A stretch of 64,000 nucleotides of DNA from Flavobacteriaceae bacterium EG-1. GTDB lineage: Bacteria; Bacteroidota; Bacteroidia; Flavobacteriales; Flavobacteriaceae. This document shows positions 1-9,447 of the stretch, piece after piece. The stretch spans positions 314,760-378,759 of the forward strand of contig NZ_WJPK01000001.1 in the NCBI RefSeq assembly GCF_009649685.1, given 5' to 3'. Position 1 is the first letter of the stretch; the number at the start of each line of letters is the position of its first letter. The position numbers and the translations under genes are program-made. Under the pieces are notes generated by a model. The model was not told the DNA's origin. It ran no database searches and saw only the letters and a list, made by a program, of their open reading frames with translations.

Positions 1-446
1 TCGCACATTTTAATACCAGCAATCTTAGCGATAGCATATGGTTCATTTGTATATTCAAGAACATCGGTAAGAAGATAATCTTCTTTCATCGGTTGTGGAC
101 AATTCTTAGGATAAATACAAGTACTACCTAAGAACAATAACTTTTTCACTTTATGAACAAAACTTTGATGAATAACATTGTTTTGAATCATTAAATTATC
201 ATACATAAAATCTGCTCTATATCTGTTATTAGCAACAATACCACCAACCTTAGCTGCTGCTAAGAATACATATTCTGGTTGTTCTTCTTCAAAGAATTGA
301 CTTACAGCCTCAGCGTTGGTTAAATCTAATTCGGAATGTGTTCTTGTAATAAAGTTAGAATAACCCTTAGCTTTTAGGTTTTTCAGAATAGCACTACCTA
401 CAAGTCCGCGGTGTCCGGCGATATAAATTTTTGAATCTTTATTCAT
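1..446 (-). CDS. fcl: GDP-L-fucose synthase, partial (3' end off window)
   Basis: This enzyme (GDP-4-keto-6-deoxymannose 3,5-epimerase/4-reductase) does the last step of GDP-L-fucose synthesis in the cytoplasm. The translation begins [20 protein letters not shown], the Rossmann NAD(P)-binding turn of the family, followed by [21 protein letters not shown] and [10 protein letters not shown], all typical of GDP-fucose synthases. About 148 residues are present; the catalytic Tyr-Lys region has just been reached ([11 protein letters not shown] near the edge) and the rest lies beyond base 1. The ATG at 446 follows the stop of gmd by two bases, so gmd and fcl form one operon. Identification is firm; only the C-terminal half is unseen. 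Confidence 0.95.
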   Translation of the reverse strand, partial: MNKDSKIYIAGHRGLVGSAILKNLKAKGYSNFITRTHSELDLTNAEAVSQFFEEEQPEYVFLAAAKVGGIVANNRYRADFMYDNLMIQNNVIHQSFVHKVKKLLFLGSTCIYPKNCPQPMKEDYLLTDVLEYTNEPYAIAKIAGIKMC

Positions 447-448
447 TT

Positions 449-1564
449 CTATTCGAAATAATTTAAAGTTCGATAACCACCTACTTGCAGATATCGGTCT
501 TTTTTCATCAGCTTTATATCACTTTCCATCATATCAGCGACAAGGTCTTTTAACTCATATTCTGGCATCCATCCTAATTTATTGTTAGCTTTTGTTGCAT
601 CACCAATTAAAAGTTCAACTTCGGTTGGTCTAAAATATGCAGGATCAACTGCTAGGATTTCTTTACCAATTTCCAATTGGTATTCAGGATTATTACATGC
701 TTTCACATAGGCTTTTTCGTCAACCCCTTTTCCTTTGAACTCTAATTCAATACCAACTTCAGAAAAACTCATTCTAACAAAGTCACGTACAGGGGTAGTT
801 TTACCTGTGGCAATAACCCAATCTTCAGCTTCGTCTGCTTGTAAAATCATCCACATCATTCGCACATAGTCTTTCGCATGACCCCAATCTCGCTGTGCAT
901 CTAGATTACCTAAGAAAAATTTATCTTGTAGGCCAAGTGCAATTCGCGAAGTTGCTCTTGTGATTTTACGTGTAACAAAAGTTTCGCCACGTATTGGTGA
1001 TTCGTGATTAAAGAGAATGCCATTACAAGCATACATATTGTAAGCTTCACGATAGTTTACAGTTATCCAATAAGCATACATTTTAGCAACCGCGTATGGG
1101 CTTCTAGGGTAGAAAGGAGTGGTTTCACTTTGTGGCACCTCTTGAACTTTTCCATAAAGTTCAGATGTTGAAGCCTGGTATATTCTTGTTTTGTCAGTTA
1201 ATCCTAGTAAACGAACAGCGTCTAATATTCTTAAAGTGCCTAAACCATCTGCATTACCTGTATATTCAGGAATTTCAAAAGAAACGTGAACGTGGCTCAT
1301 AGCTGCCAAGTTGTAAATTTCGTCTGGTTGAATCTCCTTTATTAGACGAATTAGGTTGGTGCTATCTGTCATATCCCCATAATGCAATATAAAATTACGA
1401 TTTTCTATATGCGGATCTTGATATAGATGATCAATACGATCTGTATTAAATAAAGAAGACCTTCTTTTTAAGCCATGAACTTGGTAGCCTTTTTTTAATA
1501 AAAATTCGCTTAAATATGCTCCGTCTTGGCCCGTTACGCCAGTTATTAATGCGACTTTTTTCAT
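449..1564 (-). CDS. gmd: GDP-mannose 4,6-dehydratase
   Basis: Converts GDP-D-mannose to GDP-4-keto-6-deoxy-D-mannose, the substrate of the adjacent Fcl, so the pair supplies GDP-L-fucose. The 371-residue length is normal for the family. Visible landmarks are the N-terminal NADP-binding [16 protein letters not shown], the substrate-side [18 protein letters not shown], the catalytic region [14 protein letters not shown] with YxxxK in [12 protein letters not shown], and [16 protein letters not shown]. Expressed on the minus strand ahead of fcl with a 2-bp gap. Upstream lies about 160 bp without a gene and then the tail of a decayed glycosyltransferase, so this pair is probably transcribed separately from the murA-murB operon. 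Very secure call. Confidence 0.97.
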   Translation of the reverse strand: MKKVALITGVTGQDGAYLSEFLLKKGYQVHGLKRRSSLFNTDRIDHLYQDPHIENRNFILHYGDMTDSTNLIRLIKEIQPDEIYNLAAMSHVHVSFEIPEYTGNADGLGTLRILDAVRLLGLTDKTRIYQASTSELYGKVQEVPQSETTPFYPRSPYAVAKMYAYWITVNYREAYNMYACNGILFNHESPIRGETFVTRKITRATSRIALGLQDKFFLGNLDAQRDWGHAKDYVRMMWMILQADEAEDWVIATGKTTPVRDFVRMSFSEVGIELEFKGKGVDEKAYVKACNNPEYQLEIGKEILAVDPAYFRPTEVELLIGDATKANNKLGWMPEYELKDLVADMMESDIKLMKKDRYLQVGGYRTLNYFE

Positions 1565-1728
1565 GTATTTTACTTATGGGGGGTTAATTGATTTTTACTC
1601 AGCCAAAAGGCCAAACTATTTTAACGTAGATTTGAGATGGCAAATATCGTGTTTAAGATGGCAACCTTAAAATAAATTGGAATAATTGTAGGAAATGGTG
1701 GATGAAGTGCTATTTTAATTAAGTAATA

Positions 1729-2908
1729 TTAATTATAACCTTTTATAATTGACTTGGAATGCTTGTAGCACCTTTTGAAATCTTTTATTATAAGCATTGG
1801 ATCAGAAAATTTTGAAGTTCTCTTATTTGCCGAATATAAAGCGGTCTCATAGACCGTTAGATATTTGTCATAAGCCTTTTTAATATTGAAAAATTCATCA
1901 AATAAATTTTTTAAATACTAGAAATTTGGTTGTAATATTCTTTTTCATTTATAACTTTTAAAACTAAATCTAGATTGTTTTCAAGGTCAAACTTGCTTGC
2001 CACATTTCGTTCAGAAAAATTGGTTGCAAAAAAATCTTGTAATTTATTCTCATTAACCAATAGAGGCATTTTCGATTTAGAAGCTGGAGTAAGTACCGAT
2101 AGGCCTAACGAAGAGGCTTCCATAATTCCTCAACCCGTAGCAATCACAGCATCTGAAAGGTACAACATTTTAGAAGCTTGCTTTGTTAGCTCGCTATTGG
2201 TTATAACGATAATATCTCGCCGTCTGCCAATTGCAGCCATTAATTAGTTATAAACTTCAGTATCTTGTACTGTGCCAATTAGATATAATTTTAGTTTTAT
2301 TCTGGTATGGTTTTTTAAATAATCTAAAAGTAAAATAGAGTCATTTATACTTTCTTTTTACATATGTTTTTCCAATACGAGCAATACGCATTAAGTTAAA
2401 TGTTCCTAAGTCTTTTTTATGTAATGAACTTTCAGATGTTATTATTGTACCTGCTCTATTTGGAATTAAAAAAATATTGGTTGCTTTGTATTTATTTCTT
2501 TTAGAAAACCATTCTTTATTTTCTTTACTAAACAAAACTAAATTATCAACTTTGGGAAAGTTTTTTGGATTTGGTCCTCCACATTTGTTTACTACAATTT
2601 TGATGTTATTTGATAAAAAAGGTCTAATTAAGTTGTATGAAGTACTGTCAAAAAAGTGAACTATGTCAGGCTTATAAGATTTTATAATTCTTGTTAGCTT
2701 GGTATTGAAGTTAACAATACTTATTCCATTAAAATTAAGACGTTCTAAGAAGTTTGGAATGCTTATTATCACCTCACTATTCCCTGGTCCAACAGTAATA
2801 ATTTTAGACGCTAACTTTACGGCAATTAACCTAGAGATATGATCTAAGGAATGAAAGTGGCCACCCTTTTCTAAGGCTCATTACAGAGTTTACAAATTAT
2901 ATTTTCAT
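1729..2908 (-). pseudogene. Decayed GT4-like glycosyltransferase, paralogue of the gene at 8287-9447
   Basis: Reading the minus strand through three frames reconstructs almost the whole intact protein encoded at 8287-9447. From ATG at 2908 the start MKI is followed at once by TAA. After a frameshift the matching text resumes (KGGHFHSLDHISR against KGGHYHSLNHISR), continues through KPDIVHFFDS and KCGGPNPKNFPKVDNLVLFS, then hits another stop after RKYK near 2341. The next part (LKLYLIGTVQD, ASKMLYLSDAVIATG) carries in-frame stops where the paralogue has coding residues. MEASSLGLSVLTPASKS to SSI ends at 1911, and a last frameshift gives FFNIKKAYDKY through to TAA at 1729. At least five lesions exclude sequencing error at one site. 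Its start overlaps the murB stop as ATGA, so it was once the last gene of the murA-acyltransferase-wzx-murB operon. Confidence 0.92.
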
Positions 2909-3762
2909 ATTATTCGTTGTTCAACTTCTAAATCAACACCGAAATAGTCCATCACTTTTGACTTGACGTCTCTTATTATTTGTAATATATCGTTCCCAGA
3001 TGCATTATTAAAATTTATAATAAAGCCTCCGTGCTTTTCTGATATTTTAGCTCCACCAACGGTGTAACCTTTTAAATTTAACTCATCTATAATGGCACCA
3101 ACATAATAGCCTTTAGGTCTTTTAAATACACTTCCAGCATTTGGAAAATCCTTAGGTTGTTTCGCCCAACGTTGTTCCTTAATTCTTTCCATTTTATTCT
3201 TTATTCCCTCTTTAGAACCTTTTTCTAAGTGTAACCATACTTTTAAAACTACCTTGTCTGTGTTTCTTTGAAAAAAGCTATTTCTATATTCAAAATCCAT
3301 ATCTTCTTTATGGATTTCTTTCACATTCATATCTATCAAATCTAAGTATCTAACTTTTACAAGTACATCTTTTATTTCTTCACCACTTGCTCCAGCATTC
3401 ATAACAACTGCACCGCCCAATGAACTTGGTATATCATAAAATATTTCAACACCTGATAATGAATTCGTCTGGGCAATTTCACTAATTTCTAACATAGTAA
3501 TACCTGCTTCCGCTTGAATATCACCGGTTTCTGAACTTATATTTATAGCATTGAAGTTGCCATTGAAAATAATAAATGTAGTGTCGTAAAATTCTTTAGA
3601 AAGGATAATATTGTGACCACTACCTAGAAGGGTAAAAGGTTTTTTTGTTTTGTAAAAATTAATTACATCTTCTTCATTTTCAGGAAAAAAAGCAGTTTTA
3701 CAGCTCGCTTTTATTTTGTACGAATTGTAATTTGTAAGATCAAAATTAGAATAGATTTTCAT
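2905..3762 (-). CDS. murB: MurB family UDP-N-acetylenolpyruvoylglucosamine reductase in EPS operon
   Basis: MurB uses FAD and NADPH to reduce the enolpyruvyl ether of UDP-GlcNAc to the lactyl ether, giving UDP-MurNAc. The 285-residue protein has the short type II layout: FAD-binding PFTLLGSGHNIILS, GVEIFYDIPSSLGGAVVMNAGASG, the YRNSFF motif, NAGSVFKRP containing the proton-donating Ser, GGAKISEKHGGFIIN, and the C-terminal Glu in LEVEQRII. All expected active-site residues are therefore present. It sits one base after wzx and in the same operon as a murA-like gene, inside an exopolysaccharide locus rather than a cell-wall cluster. I infer a role in making a lactyl-ether sugar for the polysaccharide, but a back-up cell-wall function cannot be excluded. 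Confidence 0.9.
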   Translation of the reverse strand: MKIYSNFDLTNYNSYKIKASCKTAFFPENEEDVINFYKTKKPFTLLGSGHNIILSKEFYDTTFIIFNGNFNAINISSETGDIQAEAGITMLEISEIAQTNSLSGVEIFYDIPSSLGGAVVMNAGASGEEIKDVLVKVRYLDLIDMNVKEIHKEDMDFEYRNSFFQRNTDKVVLKVWLHLEKGSKEGIKNKMERIKEQRWAKQPKDFPNAGSVFKRPKGYYVGAIIDELNLKGYTVGGAKISEKHGGFIINFNNASGNDILQIIRDVKSKVMDYFGVDLEVEQRII

Positions 3763-3763
3763 A

Positions 3764-5056
3764 TTAATTTTTAATTTTCTTTACCAATTGAATAAGTGGA
3801 TCAAAATCACTTTTTTTATAATGTAGGATTGTCTTTATTGGAATATCAACTTCTTTACTGTAAAAATGTAAAAACAATACTGCAGCAATACTGTAGCTTA
3901 CTGTTGAAGCAGCAGAAGCGCCATCGGCTCCATAGCTAGGAATCCAAGCATAGTTAAGTAATACGTTCACTATTAGGGCAGGTATCATCGCCTTTAGAGC
4001 CACCCATGGTTTTCCTTTACCTGCTAAATCCATATTCATAACTTTAAAAAATGTCAGCAATAAAACACCCGGTAATAAGATTTTTAAAACACTTGTGCTT
4101 CCTTTAAAAACTTCACCATACATAAGTAATATTATGATGTCAGAGATAATAAAAAGAATGAATGACCCCAAACCGATAGCCAAAATGGACAATCTTAACA
4201 GTTGTGCTATTTTTAAGGAAAATGTTCTTCCATTTTTAGAAACTGCACTCCGAGCAAAAACTATAGTACTCAATAACATAGGTATTTGCCATAGGTATTG
4301 TGTGATTGCTGCACCTTTTGAGTAAATTCCAGTTTCGTATGTTGCACTCATTAGATCCAGTAAAATAATGTCGATTTTGTAATTTAAATTAATAACCAAT
4401 AAAGAAAGGGCATAAATTACTCCTAGACTTAACATTTTCTTTATAACATTCCATTGAAAGGTGAAACTAAAGGCATTAATAAATTTGTTCTTGAAAAGCA
4501 GAACAATAGATATAAAAAGAGGTCCGCCAATCATTGCAATTAAATAGCCCGTGATATCAAGTGATAGCCAGACTACAAAAAACACCGTTAAAATCAATAG
4601 AATTAATGCCGGTATCCAGTTAATTTTATTAAATATGGATAATTGATTCTTCCCTAAAAATATACCGCTATTATAGGTGGCAAATAATGAAAATGGGATA
4701 GGAATTATTACCAAAATTACGTAGACAATATTAGACCCAGAACTACTTAAATAATATATTAGGCAAAAGCAAACAATAACACTTATAATAGAGGTTAAAA
4801 ACCAGATTTGGCTAATTGCTGTTTTAACAACATTTTCTGGATAGATTTCTTTTCCTAAAAAGTATGCAGTTGATTGTCTAATTCCTAAAGATCCAATACT
4901 CATAAATAAAGATGGGTAGACCATCAATGCGGCAATGATACCATTTTTATCTGGGCCAAGTGTTCTAGCAATTATTATAGACGTTGCTATTCCGAAAGCT
5001 ATTATGAGTATTTTTGAAGCGCCAACACCTAATAAATCGGAAAGAAATGATCTCAT
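3764..5056 (-). CDS. wzx: Wzx-type polysaccharide flippase
   Basis: A 430-residue integral membrane protein of the polysaccharide transporter (PST/MATE-like) superfamily, expected to flip lipid-linked repeat units across the inner membrane. The N-terminus MRSFLSDLLGVGASKILIIAFGIATSIIIARTLGPDKNGIIAAL is the classic Wzx start, with the ARxLGPxxxG signature after helix 1. About twelve hydrophobic segments alternate with short loops through the whole protein, including the conserved late region VLKILLPGVLLLTFFKVMNMDLAGKGKP. Its ATG overlaps the stop of the acyltransferase (ATGA, 5053-5056) and its stop is one base before murB, so the four genes are probably translationally coupled. It is the only flippase seen in the window. 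Confidence 0.93.
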   Translation of the reverse strand: MRSFLSDLLGVGASKILIIAFGIATSIIIARTLGPDKNGIIAALMVYPSLFMSIGSLGIRQSTAYFLGKEIYPENVVKTAISQIWFLTSIISVIVCFCLIYYLSSSGSNIVYVILVIIPIPFSLFATYNSGIFLGKNQLSIFNKINWIPALILLILTVFFVVWLSLDITGYLIAMIGGPLFISIVLLFKNKFINAFSFTFQWNVIKKMLSLGVIYALSLLVINLNYKIDIILLDLMSATYETGIYSKGAAITQYLWQIPMLLSTIVFARSAVSKNGRTFSLKIAQLLRLSILAIGLGSFILFIISDIIILLMYGEVFKGSTSVLKILLPGVLLLTFFKVMNMDLAGKGKPWVALKAMIPALIVNVLLNYAWIPSYGADGASAASTVSYSIAAVLFLHFYSKEVDIPIKTILHYKKSDFDPLIQLVKKIKN

Positions 5057-5592
5057 ATTTTAGGTTTAATAATTCTACATGGTATACCTACTGCTACTGA
5101 ATTAGTAGGGACATCAATATTTACCACAGCATTAGTTCCTACAATTGCGTTAGCTCCAATAGTAATTCCTCCAATAATTTTGGCACCAGCATACACTTTA
5201 ACACCATTTTCTAAAACTGGATATTTATTTCTTTGACCAGACTTGCCATGACTACCCAACGTAACTTGTTGAAAAATTGTTACATTATCTTTAATAACAA
5301 CTTTATCTCCAATCACTATTCCAATTGGATGGGGCATTGATAAATTTTCACCAATTGTTGAAGAATATGAAATATCACAATTTCTTTTGGAAACGAGTCG
5401 AGATTTGTAATAAGCAGCCAAATGTCGAAATAAAAAAAATCTACTTTTAGCTAAGTATTTACCAAGATGATGATTCAATAATATTCTAAATTGGGGGCTA
5501 TAGAAATAGTCTAAAAAGAAAGCCTTTAGGAAAAAATTATTTGGCCGAATTTCGTTCTTTATAATTATAAGAGTTTCTTTCAATCTTCTCAT
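5053..5592 (-). CDS. Hexapeptide-repeat acyltransferase, serine acetyltransferase-like
   Basis: A 179-residue left-handed beta-helix acyltransferase resembling CysE/EPS acetyltransferases. After an N-terminal helical part, the repeats run STIGENLSMPHPIGIVIGDKVVIKDNVTIFQQVTLG, with the His of MPHPIGIVIG typical of the SAT subgroup, then GVKVYAGAKIIGGITIGANAIVGTNAVVNIDVP and a terminal GIPCRIIKPK. It lacks the long N-terminal domain of true serine acetyltransferases. Being encoded between murA-like and wzx it most likely O- or N-acetylates a sugar of the repeat unit; it could also acetylate the 4-amino sugar made by the aminotransferase at 29.7 kb, as PglD does, but that is inference. Confidence 0.85.
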   Translation of the reverse strand: MRRLKETLIIIKNEIRPNNFFLKAFFLDYFYSPQFRILLNHHLGKYLAKSRFFLFRHLAAYYKSRLVSKRNCDISYSSTIGENLSMPHPIGIVIGDKVVIKDNVTIFQQVTLGSHGKSGQRNKYPVLENGVKVYAGAKIIGGITIGANAIVGTNAVVNIDVPTNSVAVGIPCRIIKPKI

Positions 5593-5598
5593 TAATGA

Positions 5599-6846
5599 CT
5601 ACTTAATAGTTACGCCTAAATTTTTCAATTTATTTTCTAAATATTCATACCCTCTATGAATTTGCCACGAATTTTCAATTATAGTTTCCCCTTCAGCAGT
5701 AAGTCCAGCAAGTAATAGTGCGATTCCAGCCCTAAGGTCTAAGGCATTTACTCTAGCTCCATTCAATCTGTTTCCTCCATTTATAACTAGCATATCACCA
5801 TCAACATGATAATCCACACCCATTTTAGAAAGCTCTTCTGCATAACCGTATCTTCCAGGGAATCGTAAATCAACAATTTTTGATATGCCATTTGACATAG
5901 CTCCATAAACTGCAAATAATGGCTGCATATCAGAATTAATACCAGGGTAAGGTCCTGTGCTTATTTCAATAGGATAAGCTTCGCCGCCTTTGACTATTAA
6001 ATTTGCCCCCCCCTTATAAAATTTCATGCCGCTCTCTCTTAGATAAACCAAAGGAACTTCTAAATGTTCAAAAGGGAAATTTTCAATTTCGATTTCACCA
6101 TTAGTAATAACAGCTCCAATTGCCCATGTTAAGGCTTCCATGTTATCAGGAATTACACTGTGTTTAACACCTTGTAATTCTTCAACACCTTCAACAACAA
6201 TACATTTTTGACCATAAACTTTAATCTTTGCCCCCATTTTGTTGAGCATATTTATTAAGTCAATTATTTCTGGACGAATATGGGGATTCCATATAGTTGA
6301 TTTGCCTTTTGCAATAGAGGCACAAATAATAGAGTTTTCTGTCGCACCTGTCGAACGCATTGGTAAATGAATATCAGCTCCAATTAGTCCATTATTTACT
6401 TCAGCACAAAGATAATCCCCTTCCTCCCATACTCTGGCGCCTAATTTTTCAAGCAGCATTACGTGCAAATCATATTTTCTTTCACCGAGTTTACAACCAC
6501 CAGGCAATGGTACTTTTCCAGAACCAAAACGTGCAGTTAGGGCTCCTAATATGAGTAAAGTATTTCTAATGGACCTTCCATCCCAATTTAAGGTCGAGAT
6601 ATTAGACTTTACTTCGTTAATTATTACAGTATCATCAGTTGAGGAATATTCTTTGCCAAGAACACTTAACATTTCTAAATGTACCTGAACATCTAGCAAG
6701 CCATTAGGGAAATTATTTAGTTCAATCGTTTCATTTGTTAATATTGAAGCCGCTAATAAACGAAGTGAACTATTTTTAGCACCGCTTACTTTTACTGTAC
6801 CATTTAATACTCCTTTTTGTATCGCAATTGTTTTGTTTTGATCCAT
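5599..6846 (-). CDS. murA: MurA-like UDP-GlcNAc 1-carboxyvinyltransferase in EPS operon
   Basis: A 415-residue member of the EPSP synthase/MurA family, which transfers the enolpyruvyl group of PEP to the 3-OH of UDP-GlcNAc. Catalytic landmarks are kept: GAKNSSLRLLAAS (Lys-Asn near residue 20), the Arg of SIRNTL, PGGCKLGERKYDLH (nucleophilic Cys near residue 118 with the downstream Arg), RSTGATEN, the Asp of YPGINSDMQ, and the Arg of DLRAGIALLLAGL. Elsewhere it departs from housekeeping MurA: the usual ENRF segment reads RFPGRYGYAEEL and the usual REPEI region reads NPHIRPEI. It is the first gene of the operon containing acyltransferase, wzx and murB, with 6 bp to the next gene. I infer it is a dedicated EPS enzyme whose acceptor may differ from plain UDP-GlcNAc. 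Confidence 0.88.
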   Translation of the reverse strand: MDQNKTIAIQKGVLNGTVKVSGAKNSSLRLLAASILTNETIELNNFPNGLLDVQVHLEMLSVLGKEYSSTDDTVIINEVKSNISTLNWDGRSIRNTLLILGALTARFGSGKVPLPGGCKLGERKYDLHVMLLEKLGARVWEEGDYLCAEVNNGLIGADIHLPMRSTGATENSIICASIAKGKSTIWNPHIRPEIIDLINMLNKMGAKIKVYGQKCIVVEGVEELQGVKHSVIPDNMEALTWAIGAVITNGEIEIENFPFEHLEVPLVYLRESGMKFYKGGANLIVKGGEAYPIEISTGPYPGINSDMQPLFAVYGAMSNGISKIVDLRFPGRYGYAEELSKMGVDYHVDGDMLVINGGNRLNGARVNALDLRAGIALLLAGLTAEGETIIENSWQIHRGYEYLENKLKNLGVTIK

Positions 6847-7030
6847 TATTTTATAAGTTATTCTTAATTGAAATCAACATTTTTACATGTCGAAGGTATA
6901 ATTGTCAAACGACAAAACTCGGTAAATATTCTTATTATATAAAAGAATAGACTTTAATATTCGACCAACGATTGAAATCTAAGTATAAAAGGCTAGGATT
7001 AATATTTTACACAAAGCTCCAAAAGTCGGG

Positions 7031-8161
7031 TTATTTGTTCGATGCTATAAAATTCAATATATCTTTAGCTCTTTTTGTGATATCAAATTTTTTAGCATTT
7101 TCAAGTGCATTTTGTGACATTTCTTCTATTTTATTAGCATCACTAATTATATTCGAAATTGCCGATTTAATTTGTTCAACATTAAGAGGGTCTACAAGCG
7201 TGGAGAATGAAGCGTTACATTGTACCTTTATTTCTGGAATATCTGAGGATACTATTGGTAAACCACAAGCCATTGCTTCTACAATGGCATTAGATGATCC
7301 TTCATGATGTGTTGGGAGAGCGAATAAATCAGCTGCTGCTAATAGTTCTGGCACTACATTTGAAGCGACTTTTTTCTCAAATACAATGTGTTCACTTATT
7401 AATTGTTGTTCTCCGCTACCGACCATAATTAAACCAATGTTCTCTAAGTCTTTTGTAGCCTCTAATAATTTAAGCGGTCCTTTAGTTGCTACAAATCGTC
7501 CAACGAAAATAATTAGTTTTTTATCTAGTGGTAATCCATGTTTTTTACGCATTTCGTTCTTGTCCTGTTTAAAAAAAACGCTAAAATCAACCCCATTAGG
7601 TTTCATTATTATTTTATTATTCGGCACACCTAATGAAACTAATTTGTCAACAATTTGTGGAGAAACTGCTACATATCCTTTTACGCGAGTCAGCATTTTA
7701 GAATAATAATTTTTGCTGTAATACGCTCTTCTTACATCAATATTATTGTATTCGCCAACCGCTGCAAAAACAGGTTTGTCATGTTTTGAGGTGGCTTGAA
7801 TAGCTATAAAAGTATTTGACAAAAAATGTGCATAAACAACATCAAATTCTAATTGATATTTTTTTATAGTTCGTTGTACAGCCCATACTTGCCCCTGTTC
7901 ACCAATGCGATACGTGTTATAACCAAATATATTTTTTGCAGATGCAGAAAAATATTGGGGGCGATATACGGTTGCTAATTCTTGACCATATGATTTTCTT
8001 ATATTCTTGGATGATTTTCTCTTTATAATTCCTTCTGGAGATATTACGTGCACTTCATTCCCAAATTTCACAAATTGCTGAACAAGTTTATAAACAAAAA
8101 CTCCTCTTGAAGGGCTCGATTCTGACGGATAATTATTTGAAATTACTAATATTTTCATCAA
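7031..8161 (-). CDS. Glycosyltransferase family 4 (GT-B fold)
   Basis: A 376-residue retaining-type GT4 enzyme predicted to add one sugar to the lipid-linked repeat unit on the cytoplasmic face. The N-terminal acceptor domain opens MMKILVISNNYPSESSPSRGVFV, the hinge precedes IIMKPNGVDFSVF, and the donor domain has KKLIIFVGRFVATKGPLKLLEA and the E-x7-E nucleotide-sugar motif in HHEGSSNAIVEAMACGLP. The first Met is followed directly by a second, so the start may be 3 bp later. Upstream 125 bp separate it from the next glycosyltransferase on the same strand; downstream 184 bp without a gene separate it from murA-like. Sugar specificity cannot be read from sequence. Confidence 0.92.
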   Translation of the reverse strand: MMKILVISNNYPSESSPSRGVFVYKLVQQFVKFGNEVHVISPEGIIKRKSSKNIRKSYGQELATVYRPQYFSASAKNIFGYNTYRIGEQGQVWAVQRTIKKYQLEFDVVYAHFLSNTFIAIQATSKHDKPVFAAVGEYNNIDVRRAYYSKNYYSKMLTRVKGYVAVSPQIVDKLVSLGVPNNKIIMKPNGVDFSVFFKQDKNEMRKKHGLPLDKKLIIFVGRFVATKGPLKLLEATKDLENIGLIMVGSGEQQLISEHIVFEKKVASNVVPELLAAADLFALPTHHEGSSNAIVEAMACGLPIVSSDIPEIKVQCNASFSTLVDPLNVEQIKSAISNIISDANKIEEMSQNALENAKKFDITKRAKDILNFIASNK

Positions 8162-8286
8162 TTTTTAATAGGTTATTAATACTAAGTAATGTGTAAAATA
8201 AGTAGAATTTATTCAATTTAAAATTCTTTAAATCAGGGTTAAGATTGAATTTCAAATATTAAATTTTTGAAAACACAGAAATGGTT

Positions 8287-9447
8287 TTAATTTTTTTTTC
8301 TGCTTAAATTAAAATAATACATTGTTCTTATTTTTAGGTAAATATCTGAGGTTTTTGAAACACTATAGTTGTTCTTAAGTGCTAACTGGTACATTTTATT
8401 ATATTTTTTAGTAGCCCCCTTAATATCAAATTCTTCTTCAAATAATTTTAAAGAAAAATTTGATAAATTTTTATAATAATCCTTGTCGACTAATAATTTA
8501 TTTATGTTTTCAATATTAGCTTTGATGTCTTTTTCACTGGCAATATTGCGCTCTGAAAAATTTGTAGCAAAAAAATTGTCGTAATTACTTGCCTTGAGCA
8601 AGATTGGAATATTAGAGTTTTTTGCCGGTGTTAATACAGGAAGTCCTAAAGATGCAGCTTCCATAACACCTCTTCCTGTTGCAATTACGGCATCTGCTAA
8701 ATACAACATTTTAGAAGCTTCTTTTGTATAGGTGTCATCAGTAAGTAATGTTATTTTTGTGTCTTTACCTATAAGAGTTAAAAGATTTTCATAAGCTAAA
8801 TTATCTTGTATTGTACCTATTATGTAAAGACTTAATTTTGAATTTTTCTTAGTATTTAATATTTTAAATAGATTAACGGTTTGTTCAATGCTTTTATAAT
8901 GAAAATTACTTATACGGGCAATCCGTACAAAGCAAAAAGCATTTTTATTTTTTTTAACTAATGGTTCTGAGGTTACACCGATTTTTGAAACTCGGTTGGG
9001 TATTAATCGTGTTATGGTATTTTTAAACTTGGGGTTTGATTCAAACCATTTTTGGTTTTCTCTACTAAATAAAACTAAGTTTTCAACTTTTGGATGTTTA
9101 TAGGGGTTTGGTCCTCCACACAAATTAGTAACAAATGAGTACTTTTTATTTGAAACTAATACCTTTGTAATGTTGTAAGCGTTATAATCAAAAAAATGGA
9201 TTATGTCAGGTTTAAAACCTGATAAAAGGCTATTCAAGCTTTTATAGAGGCTAAAAATATTTAACCCATCAAAATGTAGGTTACTTAGGAAATAAGGGTT
9301 GTTGGATATAATATGGCTTTCTACTCTACCTATTGTTATCAAGCCAACTGTTTGTTTTTTGGCGACTTCTCTGGAAATATGATTTAAGGAATGATAATGG
9401 CCGCCTTTGCCTTGTTTTAATACTGAAATAACATATAATATTTTCAT
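8287..9447 (-). CDS. Glycosyltransferase, GT4-like; intact paralogue of the pseudogene at 1729-2908
   Basis: A 386-residue GT-B type glycosyltransferase. The N-terminus MKILYVISVLKQGKGGHYHSLNHI and NLCGGPNPYKHPKVENLVLFS are shared with the decayed copy 6 kb away. The donor-binding domain contains KLSLYIIGTIQDN and ADAVIATGRGVMEAASLGLPVL, in which the second Glu of the GT4 E-x7-E motif is kept but the first is replaced, as in some divergent GT4 subgroups. Transcribed toward the GT at 7031 and preceded by 266 bp of AT-rich DNA after the polymerase gene. Because the paralogue is dead, this copy is probably the one used for the present polysaccharide structure. Acceptor and donor unknown. Confidence 0.87.
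   Translation of the reverse strand: MKILYVISVLKQGKGGHYHSLNHISREVAKKQTVGLITIGRVESHIISNNPYFLSNLHFDGLNIFSLYKSLNSLLSGFKPDIIHFFDYNAYNITKVLVSNKKYSFVTNLCGGPNPYKHPKVENLVLFSRENQKWFESNPKFKNTITRLIPNRVSKIGVTSEPLVKKNKNAFCFVRIARISNFHYKSIEQTVNLFKILNTKKNSKLSLYIIGTIQDNLAYENLLTLIGKDTKITLLTDDTYTKEASKMLYLADAVIATGRGVMEAASLGLPVLTPAKNSNIPILLKASNYDNFFATNFSERNIASEKDIKANIENINKLLVDKDYYKNLSNFSLKLFEEEFDIKGATKKYNKMYQLALKNNYSVSKTSDIYLKIRTMYYFNLSRKKN

Noticed and set aside
1975-2247. Plus-strand open frame across the pseudogene
   Set aside because: Antisense to clearly recognisable glycosyltransferase remnants; no start context or family similarity.
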